Shown one piece after another: positions 7,316 through 15,032 of a stretch of DNA of 15,832 bases. Source of the DNA: an uncultured Ilumatobacter sp. (GTDB taxonomy: Bacteria > Actinomycetota > Acidimicrobiia > Acidimicrobiales > Ilumatobacteraceae); NCBI GenBank assembly GCA_938091165.1, contig CALKNK010000034.1:1-15832 (forward strand). The letters are read 5' to 3'. Position 1 is the first letter of the stretch. Every line of letters starts with the position of its first letter. The notes beneath the pieces are model-generated. The model saw only the letters and a program-made list of their open reading frames with translations, did not search any database and was not told the origin of the DNA. The position numbers and the translations under genes are program-made.

Positions 7316-10300
7316 ATGGCACACGGTCGAGATTCGGGCGCAACGATCCAGCAGATGGCCGGATACCAGCTCACCGACAAGTTTCAAGTCGAGGCAGGCC
7401 GCGTTTTCTTATCCGGAGTGCAAGCAATTGCACGCCTTCCCATTGATCAACTTCGCATTGACCGTCGGCTCGGTTTGACCACTGCAGCCTTCGCATCCGG
7501 CTATCAAGGTTCACCAGTCGGCACATTCACCGAGGAATTACAACGGGCCTACGCCACGGTTCCCGATCTCCCAATCCTCATCCAGCCCGGAGTCAACGAA
7601 GAACTCGCCGCCACTTCCGTGATGGGCAGCCAACTTGCCATGACGCTCGAAGACGCGAAGTACGACGGCGTTGTCGGAATCTGGTACGGCAAGGGGCCGG
7701 GTTTCGATCGAAGCAGCGATGCTATTCGCCACGCCGTGTTCGCCGGGACGTCACAGCACGGCGGCGTGGTAGCAGTGGTAGGCGACGATCCCGCTGCCAA
7801 ATCGTCGACCGTACCATCGTCGAGCGACGCCACGATGGTCGACCTGCACATGCCAATCCTTTTCCCCGGCGACGTTCAAGAAGCACTCGACTTGAGCCGT
7901 CACGCCGTTGCGCTGTCGCGTTCATGCGGCCTGTGGGCGGGTCTCAAACTGGTGACATCAGTTGCTGATGGAACGGGCACCGTCGACGTTGCCCCCAATC
8001 GGATTAGCCCAATCGTTCCAGTAACCAACACCAACGGCGTGGCATTTGTCCCGACTCCAAACGGGCGGCTACTCACGCCTTATACCCTCGACATGGAGAT
8101 CGAGTTCCAGCAGGTGCGAACACACCTTGCACGCCAGTACGGCGTCGACAACCATCTCAACAGGGTCAGTGTGCGCACCAGCGATGACTGGATTGGAATC
8201 GCAGCCTGCGGGAGCACATTCCACGAGGTTCGCAAGGCCCTAGCCACCCTTGGATTCAGAACCGACGAGGCGCTGCGCGCTGCTGGCGTGCGTCTGTTCC
8301 AACTCCTCATGCCGGTTCCCCTCGATCCGAACCAGGTCTATGACTTCGCTGATGGTCTTGAAGAGATACTCGTAATCGAAGAGAAAAATACAACCCTGGA
8401 GGGATTAATCAAAAGCTCGCTGTACGACGGCTCTCTGCGTTCTGGTCGCATTGGCCCACGTGTTATCGGCCGGCACGACGAACATGGCGCAGTGTTATTC
8501 AACGGATTCGGCACACTCGACGTCGACAAGATTCTTGCGCCGCTGCATCAACGTTTGTCTGCCCGACTCGGTGACCGAATGCGTCCGTTCGACGAGATCA
8601 TTCCGCCAAAGCGCGAGCTGATTCCACTCGCCGTCAATCGCACACCGTTCTACTGCTCTGGTTGCCCCCACAACGCAAGCACACGAGCCGCGCCTGGAAC
8701 GCTGGTCGGGGGCGGAATCGGTTGCCACGCAATGGTTGCCTTCATGGACCCCGAGCGGGTCGGTGACGTCGTGGGATTGACACAAATGGGTGGGGAAGGT
8801 GCCCAATGGATCGGCATTTCACCGTTTATCGAACGCGACCATCTCATCCAAAACCTCGGCGACGGCACCTTCTTCCACTCGGGCTCACTCGCTGTCCGCG
8901 CAGCAATTGCAGCTGGCATTGATATCACCTACAAGCTGCTCTACAACGGCACCGTTGCCATGACTGGCGGGCAGGACCCAGAGGGCCAGATGTCGGTTCC
9001 CGATGTCGCGCAACTGCTGCTAGTGGAAGGCGTGAAGCAGATCATCGTCACGAGCGACAACCCGGATCGCTACAACCGCTCGGACTTTCCAACGGGAGTC
9101 AAACTGTGGGACCGCAGCCGGCTCGGCGAGGCCCAGGAAGTACTCGCCACCGTCAGCGGCGTCACTGTGTTAATCCATGATCAGGCATGCGCCGCGGAGC
9201 AGCGTCGAAGCCGGTCGCGTGGCACCCTGAAAAAGCCGGAATTTCGCGTGGTAATCAATGAGCGCGTGTGCGAAGGCTGCGGCGATTGTGGCGACGTCAG
9301 CAATTGCCTGTCAGTTCAGCCAGCGGACACGCCGTACGGCCGCAAAACCCAAATTCACCAGACCAGCTGCAACTTCGACCTTTCTTGCATGAAAGGTGAC
9401 TGCCCATCGTTTGCGACGGTGACAATGGACGAAACCGGATCGAAGTCCAGAGCCCGAGCTCTGCCGGTACCGCTCTCTGACCTCGCAGAGCCAGCGCCAC
9501 CTCTCGTTGACCCCGCGCATTTCACCGTCCGTCTCACCGGCATCGGCGGTACGGGCGTCGTTACCGTCAGCCAGATACTCGGCACTGCCGCGATGCTCGC
9601 CGATCGCAATGTGCGCGGCCTCGATCAGACCGGCCTGTCACAGAAGGCCGGACCTGTGGTGAGCGATGTCTACATCACCGCAGGCGACGCTTCGCCCTCA
9701 AACCCCGCTAACGCCGTTGGGATCGATGCGATTCTGGCATTCGATTTACTCGTCGGGGCGCGCGATGCCAACCTCAACGGGGCACGAGCTGACCGGACGG
9801 TGATGATTGCGTCGACCGATGCTGTACCAACCGGTTCGATGGTCACCGATCCAACGTTAAAACTGCCTACTCGAGCCGAACTCATCGGCAGGGTAGGCAC
9901 CATCACGCGGGAAAAAGAGAATCGTTTCCTTGACGCTGCGGCTTTAGTCAACGGACTGCTCGGCTCGACGACCACTGCGAACATTTTGGTGCTCGGCGCA
10001 GCAGTGCAATCTGGTGCCGTGCCGATCCCCTTGGTCGCCATGGAGCAGGCGATCACTCTTAACGGTGTCGCTATCGAGACCAACCTCGCAGCTTTCCGGT
10101 GGGGCCGTGCCTGGATTGCCGATCCCGCCGGGGTCGAGCGAGCTGCCGGTATCCCCATTCGAGTAGCCCCAGAGACGACCAACGAGTTGATCGAGCGACT
10201 TGCGAAGGATCTAATCGACTTCGATTCGGTTGCGCTTGCTGATCATTACCGCGATGTCGTGGGTGCGGCCGCCGACGCAGAGCATGCGATCGGTAGTGAC

Positions 10301-10789
10301 CAGTTCACCCGGTCAGTGGCGATTCACCTCCACAAGCTGATGGCCTACAAAGATGAGTACGAAGTTGCTCGACTCTTGCTCGCCGACGAAGCCAAACTCA
10401 ACTACCGAGCTGTGGGCGGCCCAAAAACCAAAGTTACCTATCACCTTCATCCGCCGATGCTCCGTGCGCTTGGAATGGACCGCAAGCTCAAGCTACAGCG
10501 CAGTGCAGTTCCCGCCCTCCGGGCGCTGCGCGCCAGTAAACGGCTTCGTGGCACCGTGGCGGATCCCTTCAGATGGGCTGAAGTTCGAAAGGTCGAGCGC
10601 GCGATGATCCCAGAGTACATTGCAGCTGTAACGCAGCTGAGTGAGCAGCTCAATGCCACTAACGTGAAGGACGCAGCAGAAATTGCAGCACTTCCAGATC
10701 AGGTGCGCGGATACGAGGGCCTCAAGCTGCAACGCGCTGCCACCTATCGCTCCGCACTCGCCAACCGTATGCAACAGTGGTCAACCTGA
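7316..10789 (+). CDS. Single-chain indolepyruvate:ferredoxin oxidoreductase-family enzyme
   Basis: An 1157-residue thiamine-diphosphate and iron-sulphur enzyme that should decarboxylate an aryl- or branched 2-oxoacid to its acyl-CoA while reducing ferredoxin. In the two-subunit archaeal enzyme these parts are IorA and IorB; here they are fused. Residues 15 to about 410 are the pyrimidine-binding and transketolase C-like portions. CSGCPHN lies at 447-453. The thiamine motif runs from GDG (515-517) to N544. Cysteines C652, C655, C658 and C664 form a ferredoxin-type site, followed by C685, C691 and C696. The gamma domain starts near 735 with GIGGTGVV (742-749). The C-terminal 180 residues match the conserved tail of fused members (LMAYKDEYEVARL). 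The ATG at 7316 is the first possible start after an in-frame stop; the ATG at 7355 is an alternative. The physiological oxoacid is unknown. The next gene overlaps its end by 13 bases. Confidence 0.92.
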   Translation: MAHGRDSGATIQQMAGYQLTDKFQVEAGRVFLSGVQAIARLPIDQLRIDRRLGLTTAAFASGYQGSPVGTFTEELQRAYATVPDLPILIQPGVNEELAATSVMGSQLAMTLEDAKYDGVVGIWYGKGPGFDRSSDAIRHAVFAGTSQHGGVVAVVGDDPAAKSSTVPSSSDATMVDLHMPILFPGDVQEALDLSRHAVALSRSCGLWAGLKLVTSVADGTGTVDVAPNRISPIVPVTNTNGVAFVPTPNGRLLTPYTLDMEIEFQQVRTHLARQYGVDNHLNRVSVRTSDDWIGIAACGSTFHEVRKALATLGFRTDEALRAAGVRLFQLLMPVPLDPNQVYDFADGLEEILVIEEKNTTLEGLIKSSLYDGSLRSGRIGPRVIGRHDEHGAVLFNGFGTLDVDKILAPLHQRLSARLGDRMRPFDEIIPPKRELIPLAVNRTPFYCSGCPHNASTRAAPGTLVGGGIGCHAMVAFMDPERVGDVVGLTQMGGEGAQWIGISPFIERDHLIQNLGDGTFFHSGSLAVRAAIAAGIDITYKLLYNGTVAMTGGQDPEGQMSVPDVAQLLLVEGVKQIIVTSDNPDRYNRSDFPTGVKLWDRSRLGEAQEVLATVSGVTVLIHDQACAAEQRRSRSRGTLKKPEFRVVINERVCEGCGDCGDVSNCLSVQPADTPYGRKTQIHQTSCNFDLSCMKGDCPSFATVTMDETGSKSRARALPVPLSDLAEPAPPLVDPAHFTVRLTGIGGTGVVTVSQILGTAAMLADRNVRGLDQTGLSQKAGPVVSDVYITAGDASPSNPANAVGIDAILAFDLLVGARDANLNGARADRTVMIASTDAVPTGSMVTDPTLKLPTRAELIGRVGTITREKENRFLDAAALVNGLLGSTTTANILVLGAAVQSGAVPIPLVAMEQAITLNGVAIETNLAAFRWGRAWIADPAGVERAAGIPIRVAPETTNELIERLAKDLIDFDSVALADHYRDVVGAAADAEHAIGSDQFTRSVAIHLHKLMAYKDEYEVARLLLADEAKLNYRAVGGPKTKVTYHLHPPMLRALGMDRKLKLQRSAVPALRALRASKRLRGTVADPFRWAEVRKVERAMIPEYIAAVTQLSEQLNATNVKDAAEIAALPDQVRGYEGLKLQRAATYRSALANRMQQWST

Positions 10790-11763
10790 GTACCGATTCG
10801 CAATCCCCTTCTAGGACTGACCGGGGCAGTATCAGCGCCCCCTCAGATCCTGGCGCAGCGTCGACATCACGTCGAGCCAAATGGCTCGGCATCCTCAAGA
10901 GGATGTGGCAGGAAGTTCACGACGATGACCTGTTCGATGCTGCGGCGGGTGTTGCTTTCTGGCTCATTCTTAGCGTGCCTGCAGCCCTCCTCGCTGTGTT
11001 GTCATCGGTCTCTCTGCTCGGTGACGACCTGACCGCCGACCTTCAGGCCTCGATCAATGAATTCATCGACCGCACCTTCACCACCGAGTCAGAAACGATC
11101 CGGTCGGCTGTTGACGGTCTGTTTGATCAGACCCGACCGGCTGTCTTGAGCCTCTCTGTCGCCATCGCCGTCTTCACGTTGTCGCGTGGGTTCGCTGGGC
11201 TGATCCGAGCGTTAGACATTGCCTACGACATCGAAGATGGGCGTCGCTTCATTCGGCTGCGGGCCACGGCGATTGCCATGGCAATCGGGACCCTCGCCAC
11301 AATTGCCATCACAACATGGTTGTGGGTCTCGCTCCGCGATGCTGGCGTGCCTGGCGCGGTTCGAGCAGGCATTGCTCTCATCATTTTGATCGCCTGGTCG
11401 GCAACGCTGTTCCACGTTGGGCCTCATCATCACACCCCGTGGCGGTACGACCTGGCCGGTGCTGTCCTCACAGCAGTCGGGTGGCTGGTCGTCTCGCTGG
11501 GCTTCGGCCTCTATGTGCGTGTCGCTGGTTCAGAAAACGAAATCGTCGGCGCCGCCGGCACAGCCCTGCTGGCTTTGACCTGGCTCTGGATTGCGTGCTT
11601 GGTATTCCTGGTTGGCGCTGAACTCAACGAGATTGTTGCCGAACGCGCCGGTGTCGTGAACGCTCCGAAGGACCTCGGCATCGACGTGCGGGGCCGCGTC
11701 CAAGACCAAGTTCGTACCTGGCGTCGGCAATCGGAAGGTGACCCGCCGGGACCCACCAATTGA
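10777..11763 (+). CDS. YihY/BrkB family inner-membrane protein
   Basis: A 328-residue membrane protein of the YihY (virulence factor BrkB, Pfam Virul_fac_BrkB) family. About 45 polar N-terminal residues precede six likely membrane spans. The family signatures are present: DDDLFDAAAGVAFWLILSVP before and in the first span, the LSRGFAGLIRALDIAYD stretch, TPWRYDLAGA in the middle, and WLWIACLVFLVGAELNEI in the last span. The tail after residue 285 is polar. Its molecular role is not established; older links of BrkB to serum resistance and of the family to ribonuclease BN are doubtful. The GTG at 10777 lies inside the last codons of the oxidoreductase and overlaps it by 13 bases, so translation is probably coupled. 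A start further in cannot be excluded because the first 40 residues are poorly conserved. Confidence 0.87.
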   Translation: MVNLSTDSQSPSRTDRGSISAPSDPGAASTSRRAKWLGILKRMWQEVHDDDLFDAAAGVAFWLILSVPAALLAVLSSVSLLGDDLTADLQASINEFIDRTFTTESETIRSAVDGLFDQTRPAVLSLSVAIAVFTLSRGFAGLIRALDIAYDIEDGRRFIRLRATAIAMAIGTLATIAITTWLWVSLRDAGVPGAVRAGIALIILIAWSATLFHVGPHHHTPWRYDLAGAVLTAVGWLVVSLGFGLYVRVAGSENEIVGAAGTALLALTWLWIACLVFLVGAELNEIVAERAGVVNAPKDLGIDVRGRVQDQVRTWRRQSEGDPPGPTN

Positions 11764-11791
11764 TGAATCAGGCTCCTATCCTCACAAGGCC

Positions 11792-12880
11792 ATGACCGTC
11801 ACCTCCCTCGTCTTCCTCGTCATCGGTATCGCCGGCCTGGTCGTCGGAGCAGAGGGTCTCATCCGTGGTGCGGCTCGACTCGCCGCCCGAACCGGAATGT
11901 CAAGCGTGGTCATTGGCCTCACCGTCGTGGCGTTTGGCACAAGCGCTCCTGAGCTTGCGGTCAGCATTGGAGATGTGGCTCGAGGGAGCGAAGACGCCGG
12001 CGCCCTCGCACTTGGCAATGTCGTCGGGTCGAACATCGCCAACATCCTCTTCGCGCTTGGGGTCTCTGCCGCAATTGGCGGGTCGCTCGTCGTCGCTTCG
12101 CGCATTGTCCGCATTGACGTGCCAATCATGATCGGGGCCTCAGTGCTCGTGCTACTCATGGGGCAAAGTGGGCAAATCGGTCGCATCGAAGGATTCGTCC
12201 TCGTCGGAGTGCTGGTTGTGTACCTGACGTGGACCGTGGTCACCGCCCGACGCCAACCGGAATCAATCTCAAGCGAGATCGATTACGTCGTCAACCCCGA
12301 GGCGCTGCGTCAAGCCTCACCGTGGCTTGACGTTGGGTTCCTCTTTGGGGGCCTTTTACTGCTCGTTGCCGGCTCGCAGGCACTCGTTCACGGCGCCACA
12401 GATATCGCGTCTGATCTCGGTGTGAGTGATCTTGTGATCGGCCTCACCATCGTCGCAATCGGCACGTCACTGCCCGAGGCCGCAACATCAATTCTTGCAG
12501 CAATCCGTGGTGAGCGCGACCTAGCCGTCGGCAACGCAATCGGCTCCAATTTGTTCAATTTGCTCGCCGTGCTCGGCATCACAGCAACAGTTGCCCCGAA
12601 CCCGATTCCCGTTCCGCTCAGCGCTCTCCAGGTCGACATTCCTGTCATGATTGTGGTCGCAGTTGCGTGTCTGCCAATCTTCGCCAACGGACACGTGCTC
12701 AGACGGTGGGAGGGCGCCATGTTCTTTGTGTTGTACGTCGGATACATCACCTGGCTGATTTATGCGAGCAAACAGACCATCAGCTACGACTACAGCACGC
12801 AGATGCTGTTCTTCGTTGTGCCGTTGACGGCCGTCACCTTGACAGTGGTCGGCTTGCAGAGCCGCAACACCTCGCAGTAG
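11792..12880 (+). CDS. Sodium/calcium exchanger, CaxA/YrbG type
   Basis: A polytopic cytoplasmic-membrane antiporter of the cation/calcium exchanger superfamily, 362 residues from the ATG at 11792. The two inverted alpha repeats are clear. The first has GLTVVAFGTSAPELA and then GNVVGSNIANIL; the second has GLTIVAIGTSLPEAATS and then GNAIGSNLFNLL. The acidic residues in GTSAPE and GTSLPE and the Asn residues in GSN form the ion sites in solved exchangers. About ten spans are visible, with a polar loop (residues about 150-175) between the halves. A GTG at 11738 would add 18 polar residues and overlap the previous gene, but the ATG has AAGG close upstream and gives the family N-terminus. It follows the YihY gene by 28 bases and probably shares its transcript. 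Likely role: calcium efflux driven by sodium or proton entry. Confidence 0.92.
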   Translation: MTVTSLVFLVIGIAGLVVGAEGLIRGAARLAARTGMSSVVIGLTVVAFGTSAPELAVSIGDVARGSEDAGALALGNVVGSNIANILFALGVSAAIGGSLVVASRIVRIDVPIMIGASVLVLLMGQSGQIGRIEGFVLVGVLVVYLTWTVVTARRQPESISSEIDYVVNPEALRQASPWLDVGFLFGGLLLLVAGSQALVHGATDIASDLGVSDLVIGLTIVAIGTSLPEAATSILAAIRGERDLAVGNAIGSNLFNLLAVLGITATVAPNPIPVPLSALQVDIPVMIVVAVACLPIFANGHVLRRWEGAMFFVLYVGYITWLIYASKQTISYDYSTQMLFFVVPLTAVTLTVVGLQSRNTSQ

Positions 12881-12906
12881 CCAAATCCGAGAACGACGCA
12901 ACGGCC

Positions 12907-13674
12907 TTAGGCTCGCCGATCTTGAGCTGCCAGCGCGGCGCCAACGATGCCGCTGTTGTTAGCCATTTTGGCTGGCAGCACCGGCGTTGCAATGCCGATG
13001 TGTGGCAACCATCTGTCGGGCTTCTTACTTGCTCCACCGCCGATGATAAACAGGTCAGGAGAGAAGAGTGCTTCGACATGACTGAGGTAGTACTCGACGC
13101 GTGACGCCCAGACTTTCCAGCTGAGGTCGTCACGCTCACGAGCTTTTGCTGACGCCTTCAATTCAGCGTCGTGGCCATCGAGTTCAAGGTGGCCGAGTTC
13201 GGTGTTCGGCACAAGGACGCCATCGACGAAGAGACCTGATCCGATCCCGGTACCGAAAGTCAGCATCATCACTGTGCCAGGGAACGGCAATCCGTTGGAG
13301 AGTGCTCCGACCCCGAACTGCATCTCTGCGATACCTGCTGCATCGGCGTCGTTGAGCATATGCACGTCACATCCGCTCGCTGCGCTGAACAACGCGTCGG
13401 CGTCGACGTCGATCCAGCTTTTGTCGATGTTGGCGGCCGAGCCAACGATTCCCTGGCGGACAACGGCGGGGAAAGCTACACCGAGTGGGCCGCTCCACTC
13501 ATGGTGCTCTATCAACTCACAGAGAACCCCTGCCATTGCATCGGGTGTTGCGGGCTGCGGCGTGTCAATCCGAAAACGGTCAGAGGCGAGTTTGCCGGTC
13601 GTGAGGTCGACAATGGCGGCCTTCATGCCGCTGCCTCCGATATCGATACCAAATCCGAATTGAGTGTCGTTCAC
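12907..13674 (-). CDS. ppgK: Polyphosphate glucokinase
   Basis: A ROK-family kinase that phosphorylates glucose with inorganic polyphosphate (and often ATP), giving glucose-6-phosphate in the cytosol. It has 255 residues from the GTG at 13674, close to mycobacterial PPGK (265). Motifs in this numbering: the phosphate loop GIDIGGSGMK (9-18), PQPATP in the 40s, NIDKSWI (82-88), the catalytic Asp in LNDADAAG (D109), TFGTGIGSGLF (139-149), PNTELGHLE (156-164), SPDLFIIGGGASKK and the closing NNSGIVGAA. The SWI, PNTELGHLE and GGGASKK segments separate PPGK from ATP-only glucokinases. A GTG at 13701 would add nine residues, but it falls in the loop of a hairpin and lacks a good ribosome site. The gene follows the acyl-CoA dehydrogenase on the same strand by 52-79 bases and converges with the exchanger gene, 26 bases away. 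Confidence 0.95.
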   Translation of the reverse strand: MNDTQFGFGIDIGGSGMKAAIVDLTTGKLASDRFRIDTPQPATPDAMAGVLCELIEHHEWSGPLGVAFPAVVRQGIVGSAANIDKSWIDVDADALFSAASGCDVHMLNDADAAGIAEMQFGVGALSNGLPFPGTVMMLTFGTGIGSGLFVDGVLVPNTELGHLELDGHDAELKASAKARERDDLSWKVWASRVEYYLSHVEALFSPDLFIIGGGASKKPDRWLPHIGIATPVLPAKMANNSGIVGAALAAQDRRA

Positions 13675-13689
13675 GTTCGCCGAACCTAG

Positions 13690-13711
13690 CGACGCCCGCA
13701 CCTAGGCGTCG
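13690..13711 (-). promoter_or_regulatory. Hairpin over the upstream ppgK start candidate
   Basis: CGACGCC (13690-13696) and GGCGTCG (13705-13711) form a seven-pair GC-rich stem with an eight-base loop. On the minus strand the loop holds the AGG and the GTG of the longer ppgK frame (GTG at 13701). The hairpin could mask that start, attenuate read-through from the acyl-CoA dehydrogenase, or be incidental. No T tract follows on the minus strand. Confidence 0.3.
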
Positions 13712-13753
13712 GCGTTTTCCTCTCGGTATCGTCCATTTCTTTCTGACGGCAAG

Positions 13754-14986
13754 CTACGCCACCCTTGGACGGCGTGCCTCGGACCAAGTCATGCCTTGCT
13801 CGGCGTTGACTTCGCGCGGCAGACCAAGAACGTGCTCGGCAACGATGTTGCGCTGCACTGCGAAAGTGCCGCCACCGAGGGTCAGCGCCGGATGGAATAG
13901 GTATCCGTAGTGCCAAATCGGATCGACGCCGTTGAAATGATTCAAGCCGACGAGTTTGTTCTCAGTCGGCCCTCCGCTCATTGAAGTCGGCAATCGACCG
14001 GCCGGGCCAGAACCAGCGAGCATGCCATCAGTTCCCGCTAAGGCTTTCGCCAAAGACATGACCTTCTGGCCATGCTCGTCGGCCATAATCTTCAAAATCG
14101 ATGCTTCAGGCCCTGGCGTCTTGCCGTTGAGCGTGGCACTGAGGCTGCGCAGGCGGTTAAGGCGAAGGAGTTCGGCATCAATGTGTAACTTGGCCGCTAC
14201 GTCTCGAAGACTTGGGTCATCGATGCCGCCGTTCTCGCGGATTTGATCGAGGAGCTGTTCTGCCGACGGACCTACGCCCCACAGCGACCCGGCCGACGAT
14301 AATGACACTCTTTCGTTTGACAGAGTGACCTTCGCGAGTCGCCAACCATCGCCTTCTTCCCCAACGCGCAACGACACCGGCAAACGCATGTCGTCGAAAA
14401 ATACCTGATTAAACGAGTGGGCCGTGGTCATGTCGACGATCGGGCTCATCGAAAGACCTGGAGTATCCATTGGGCAGATGAAATAAGAAATGCCTTTGTG
14501 TTTCGGCTGGTCAGGGTCCGTGCGAGCAATGAGGATGCCGAACTGCGAGTGATGTGCCCCACTCGACCAGATCTTTGAGCCATTGATCACGTACTCATCG
14601 CCGTCGCGTACTGCCGTTGTTGCAAGGTTTGCAAGGTCGCTTCCGGCCTCGGTCTCGGAGAACAGCTGGCTCCAGAACTCCTCACCGCTGAAAATCTTTG
14701 GCAAGTACCTGTCCTGCTGTTCCTGGCTGCCCGCAAGCAAAATCGTTGGCGCAGCCCAGCCGATTCCAATGGCGTTGCCCGGTCGCCGAATGCCCGCCCT
14801 GTCGAGCTCATCGTCGATGACGATCTGCTCAATCGGGCTCGCCTCAAAGCCGTAGGGCGCGGGCCAGTGCGGCACCACATAGCCAGCCTGAGCTAGTTCG
14901 ATACCAGTTGGAGCGGGGTTGGCGGCGATCCAAGCACGGACGGCAAGCCGTGCCGGATGATCGTCAGCAGGAAGATCAAAATCCAT
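13754..14986 (-). CDS. Acyl-CoA dehydrogenase, FadE type
   Basis: A cytosolic flavoprotein that introduces the alpha-beta double bond in an acyl-CoA and passes electrons to ETF. It has 410 residues from the ATG at 14986 (MDFDLPADDHPARL); 27 more in-frame codons upstream do not look like the family. Recognisable segments in this numbering: LFSETEAGSDLANLAT (about 109-124, FAD and substrate binding), SGAHHSQFGILIARTDP (142-158), FNQVFFDDMRLP (192-203) and the closing QRNIVAEHVLGLPRE (378-392). The medium-chain catalytic Glu position, just before GTxxxQ, is Gly here (GGGTFAVQ). The Glu of NERV (E225) is in the region used by isovaleryl- and long-chain-type enzymes, so activity may still be intact. 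GCCAG/CTGGC (14990-15000) forms a small dyad just before the start. It lies 46 bases behind the photolyase-like gene on the same strand. The substrate is unknown; actinobacterial relatives act on fatty-acyl or steroid side-chain CoA. Confidence 0.9.
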   Translation of the reverse strand: MDFDLPADDHPARLAVRAWIAANPAPTGIELAQAGYVVPHWPAPYGFEASPIEQIVIDDELDRAGIRRPGNAIGIGWAAPTILLAGSQEQQDRYLPKIFSGEEFWSQLFSETEAGSDLANLATTAVRDGDEYVINGSKIWSSGAHHSQFGILIARTDPDQPKHKGISYFICPMDTPGLSMSPIVDMTTAHSFNQVFFDDMRLPVSLRVGEEGDGWRLAKVTLSNERVSLSSAGSLWGVGPSAEQLLDQIRENGGIDDPSLRDVAAKLHIDAELLRLNRLRSLSATLNGKTPGPEASILKIMADEHGQKVMSLAKALAGTDGMLAGSGPAGRLPTSMSGGPTENKLVGLNHFNGVDPIWHYGYLFHPALTLGGGTFAVQRNIVAEHVLGLPREVNAEQGMTWSEARRPRVA

Positions 14987-15032
14987 TTCGCCAGTCTGGC
15001 CGATGCGGTCCTCCGAGCCGCAGGCGCGTGCG

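Noticed and set aside
13686..13916. 76-codon minus-strand frame between the acyl-CoA dehydrogenase and ppgK
   Set aside because: It lies mostly inside the acyl-CoA dehydrogenase in another frame and has no family match.
14990..15000. GCCAG/CTGGC dyad as an operator for the acyl-CoA dehydrogenase
   Set aside because: Five-base arms are expected many times by chance in a window this size; noted only for its place at the ribosome site.
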